Positions 61,480 through 64,000 of a DNA stretch of 64,000 bases are shown here, in pieces. Origin of the DNA: Leptospira stimsonii. GTDB lineage: Bacteria > Spirochaetota > Leptospiria > Leptospirales > Leptospiraceae. The stretch covers positions 1 through 64,000 of the forward strand of contig NZ_QHCT01000001.1 in the NCBI RefSeq assembly GCF_003545885.1, written 5' to 3'. Positions within the stretch are counted from its first letter, which is position 1. Each line of letters begins with the position of its first letter. The position numbers were made by a program, and so were the translations under genes. The notes beneath the pieces were generated by a model, which worked only from the letters and a program-made list of their open reading frames with translations, had not been told where the DNA came from and did not search any database.

Positions 61480-62877
61480 ATGCACAAAAATAAATTCTCT
61501 TCTTTAATTCGTTTATCAATGAATATAGCTTTTTTACTTTTTCTATATTCCTGTGCCAGCGTGCCGATCGGTTTCGGAGTCGTTCTTCAAAAGGATATTA
61601 AAGTATATTCTAAACCTACCTTAAAAAGTGAAATCGCGTTCTCCTTGGACCAGTCATATCCGTATGACGTTCTTGCCGCGGATCTTCCGGACAAGGATTC
61701 GGTCAGCAAACTCCTTTGGTTTAAAATTCGTCAAAAGGACAAAGTCGGATTTATCTCCAAAGAAGAGGAAATTCTCAAAAACAACGTTTTAAACTTTCTT
61801 CCCGTAACCGGAGATAAATTCGGTTTAGTGACTGCGACTCAATTATTATTGAGAGAAACGCCAAGCACAGGGGGAAAAATTTTGGGAAGATTGGCGACGA
61901 GAAACATCGTCGAACTCATCGAGGAACATTCAAAAAAGCTAAACATCGACGGGATGCAAGGCACTTGGGCAAAAATCAAAACAAAAGACGGCAAGACCGG
62001 ATTTGTATTTACCGCTTATCTAATGAGGGGAATCAGCCCGGAAGTTTTAGCGAAAACGGAGACGATCGAATTGAGTCAGACGGGATGGGCTTTGCTTACA
62101 AAAACCCCGTCAAAAGTATTCAATTATACGAATGGAAAATTGATACCTAACTCCGAGGTTCCATATGAATTTACCAAAGGTGCAGAACTCTACTTCACTC
62201 AGAAACTCATAACTCCTCAAGGGAAAGTTTACTTTTACATTTTAGGCGAAAAAAGGCCCGATTACGAATCCGACGAAGAGGAACAAAGTAGAATTGTTTA
62301 TTCAGGTTATCTGCCGGCCGACAACCTAAAAAACTATCTTTCCTATTCTAAATTGTATTTCGACAACTCACCAAATTCAAACAGGGCGCTTTTGGAAACA
62401 ATCGACAAGGCATTCGACGGTGAGACCGATTTGAGTACGGTAATGGAAACGGAACATTCCTTTGGAAAAAAGAAGGTGTATCATGTGGAAGTTCAGTCGA
62501 AGAGCAGGTATGTCAATGATGACTTTCCGTATAAAAGAAATCTGCTGATCCTCAAAGAAGGAAAATCATACACGAATCTGCAAATCGGGATCGGTGATAT
62601 TCAGTTTGAGGATTTGGACGGAGACGGAATCGACGAAGTAATGGTTACCGAAACTTCAGGGAGATCCGGAGATATCAGCCAAGTTTTATACAGATTCAAC
62701 GGATCAGGCTTCGATTCTTTACTTACTTTTTCCGGATTCAACGGAGAATGTGGACATATCACGTACAGCAGTTCAAGCATTTCTTTAAACTCAAAAGACT
62801 GTTCCAAAGAAGCAAAAGAGAAAATTAAAACGTTTGAATATGTTTTGAAAAATGGAAAACTCGTTCCAGTTCGATAG
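61480..62877 (+). CDS. Lipoprotein with two SH3-like domains
   Basis: A 465-residue protein: signal (LSMNIAFLLFLYSC) with lipobox FLYSC, Cys at residue 26. Two bacterial SH3 domains: VYSKPTLKSEIAFSLDQS with GFISKEEE, and LLLRETPSTGGKILGRLATR with TGFVFTAYLM. The C-terminal 200 residues include a Ca-binding-like DLDGDGIDEVMVTETSG segment (FG-GAP/VCBS type). SH3 domains probably bind wall peptides. The design resembles the SH3 protein at 28692-29786, which has one domain and a DLDENG segment. Three bases before the convergent O-methyltransferase stop. Confidence 0.85.
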   Translation: MHKNKFSSLIRLSMNIAFLLFLYSCASVPIGFGVVLQKDIKVYSKPTLKSEIAFSLDQSYPYDVLAADLPDKDSVSKLLWFKIRQKDKVGFISKEEEILKNNVLNFLPVTGDKFGLVTATQLLLRETPSTGGKILGRLATRNIVELIEEHSKKLNIDGMQGTWAKIKTKDGKTGFVFTAYLMRGISPEVLAKTETIELSQTGWALLTKTPSKVFNYTNGKLIPNSEVPYEFTKGAELYFTQKLITPQGKVYFYILGEKRPDYESDEEEQSRIVYSGYLPADNLKNYLSYSKLYFDNSPNSNRALLETIDKAFDGETDLSTVMETEHSFGKKKVYHVEVQSKSRYVNDDFPYKRNLLILKEGKSYTNLQIGIGDIQFEDLDGDGIDEVMVTETSGRSGDISQVLYRFNGSGFDSLLTFSGFNGECGHITYSSSSISLNSKDCSKEAKEKIKTFEYVLKNGKLVPVR

Positions 62878-62879
62878 AT

Positions 62880-63571
<692 letters not shown>

Positions 63572-63575
<4 letters not shown>

Positions 63576-64000
63576 GGAGTACCCTCGTAGATTTTTTTCA
63601 AATCGGCAACGATATTCTTCTGCATCGCTTCGTTTGTTCCACCGCCGATGGAAAGAAGTATGGAATCTCTATGAAGTCTCTCGACCGGATATTCTCTGCA
63701 ATACCCGTATCCTCCAAGCGCTTGAATCGCGTTCCGAGACACTCGTTCTGCCATCTGCGTCGCGACTAATTTTGCGGACGCGGCTCCCAAAGAATTTCTG
63801 TTCTCCGGATGAATTTGAGAAGCTACGTTGTAAACAAGAGCGCGAGCCGCTTGAAAGTCAGCGTAAGATTCCGCTAATAGTCTTTGAATCTGTCCGAACT
63901 CGGCGAGTTTTTTTCCGAAAGCCTCTCTATGGCGAATCGTGTAATCGGCCATGATGTCCACGCAACGTTTCGCGATTCCTAAAGACTGAGCCGCAAGAGT
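63572..64000 (-). CDS. Acyl-CoA dehydrogenase, C-terminal part only
   Basis: The last 142 residues, running past the right edge without a start. It contains LAAQSLGIAKRCVDIMADYT, REAFGKKLAEFGQIQ, AIQALGGYGYCREYPVERLH and a final SIGGGTNEAMQKNIVADL, the standard C-terminal helical bundle of FAD-dependent acyl-CoA dehydrogenases. These oxidise acyl-CoA thioesters in the beta-oxidation route, with electron-transfer flavoprotein as acceptor; which chain length is unclear. The stop overlaps the methyltransferase start. Confidence 0.92.

Overview
This window looks like chromosomal DNA from a Leptospira species, most likely of the pathogenic clade. The reasons are the many lipoproteins with relaxed spirochete lipoboxes, an extremely long secreted protein of a kind known from Leptospira, Leptospira-style SH3, MORN, TPR and Ig-like envelope proteins, and short GGAGTTCC-type repeats in the non-coding gaps. 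The species cannot be fixed from the sequence alone. No rRNA, tRNA, insertion sequence, prophage or CRISPR array was recognised. The content is dominated by cell-envelope functions.

Layout. (1) 1-11782, minus strand: one unbroken reading frame of about 3,700 codons that runs off the left edge, encoding a giant secreted structural-type protein, translationally coupled (ATGA) to a small membrane or secreted protein upstream. (2) 12054-27769: a multi-drug or envelope efflux region. A plus-strand run (lipoprotein, TolC-like channel, RND adaptor) meets head-on a seven-gene minus-strand run (TPR protein, SurA-N-like lipoprotein, TPR lipoprotein, two paralogous Ig-like lipoproteins, two RND permeases). 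The adaptor and permease stop codons are one base apart. (3) 27915-36970: MORN and SH3 proteins, an MBL-fold lipoprotein with a short-chain dehydrogenase, a decayed creD pseudogene not marked by any intact ORF, an exported protein with a membrane-anchored catalase-like protein, then a STAS protein and rdgB. (4) 36983-43920: a coiled-coil protein, a 7TM-DISM-like adenylate cyclase, the ABC-F ATPase YbiT and an OmpA-family protein. (5) 43921-44593: a repeat-rich gap. (6) 44594-54657: class A penicillin-binding protein, a peptide-binding lipoprotein sharing its start codon base with msbA, then lpxK, an outer-membrane protein, and a HEAT/ThiF-like/Cdd1-like operon. (7) 54658-64000: an M48 metalloprotease bracketed by two copies, in opposite orientation, of a 115-135 bp non-coding repeat; then an LptF/G-type permease, a short conserved-looking protein, a five-haem cytochrome, an SH3 lipoprotein, an O-methyltransferase and the end of an acyl-CoA dehydrogenase gene.

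How the genes fit together. msbA, lpxK and the LptF/G permease serve lipid A/LPS biogenesis; the PBP serves peptidoglycan synthesis; the OmpA-family protein probably tethers the outer membrane; TolC, adaptor and RND permeases form a tripartite exporter whose unusual lipoprotein and TPR partners hint at a broader export or assembly role. The most promising leads for undescribed biology are the giant protein with its coupled partner, the accessory-rich RND locus, and the structured non-coding repeats.
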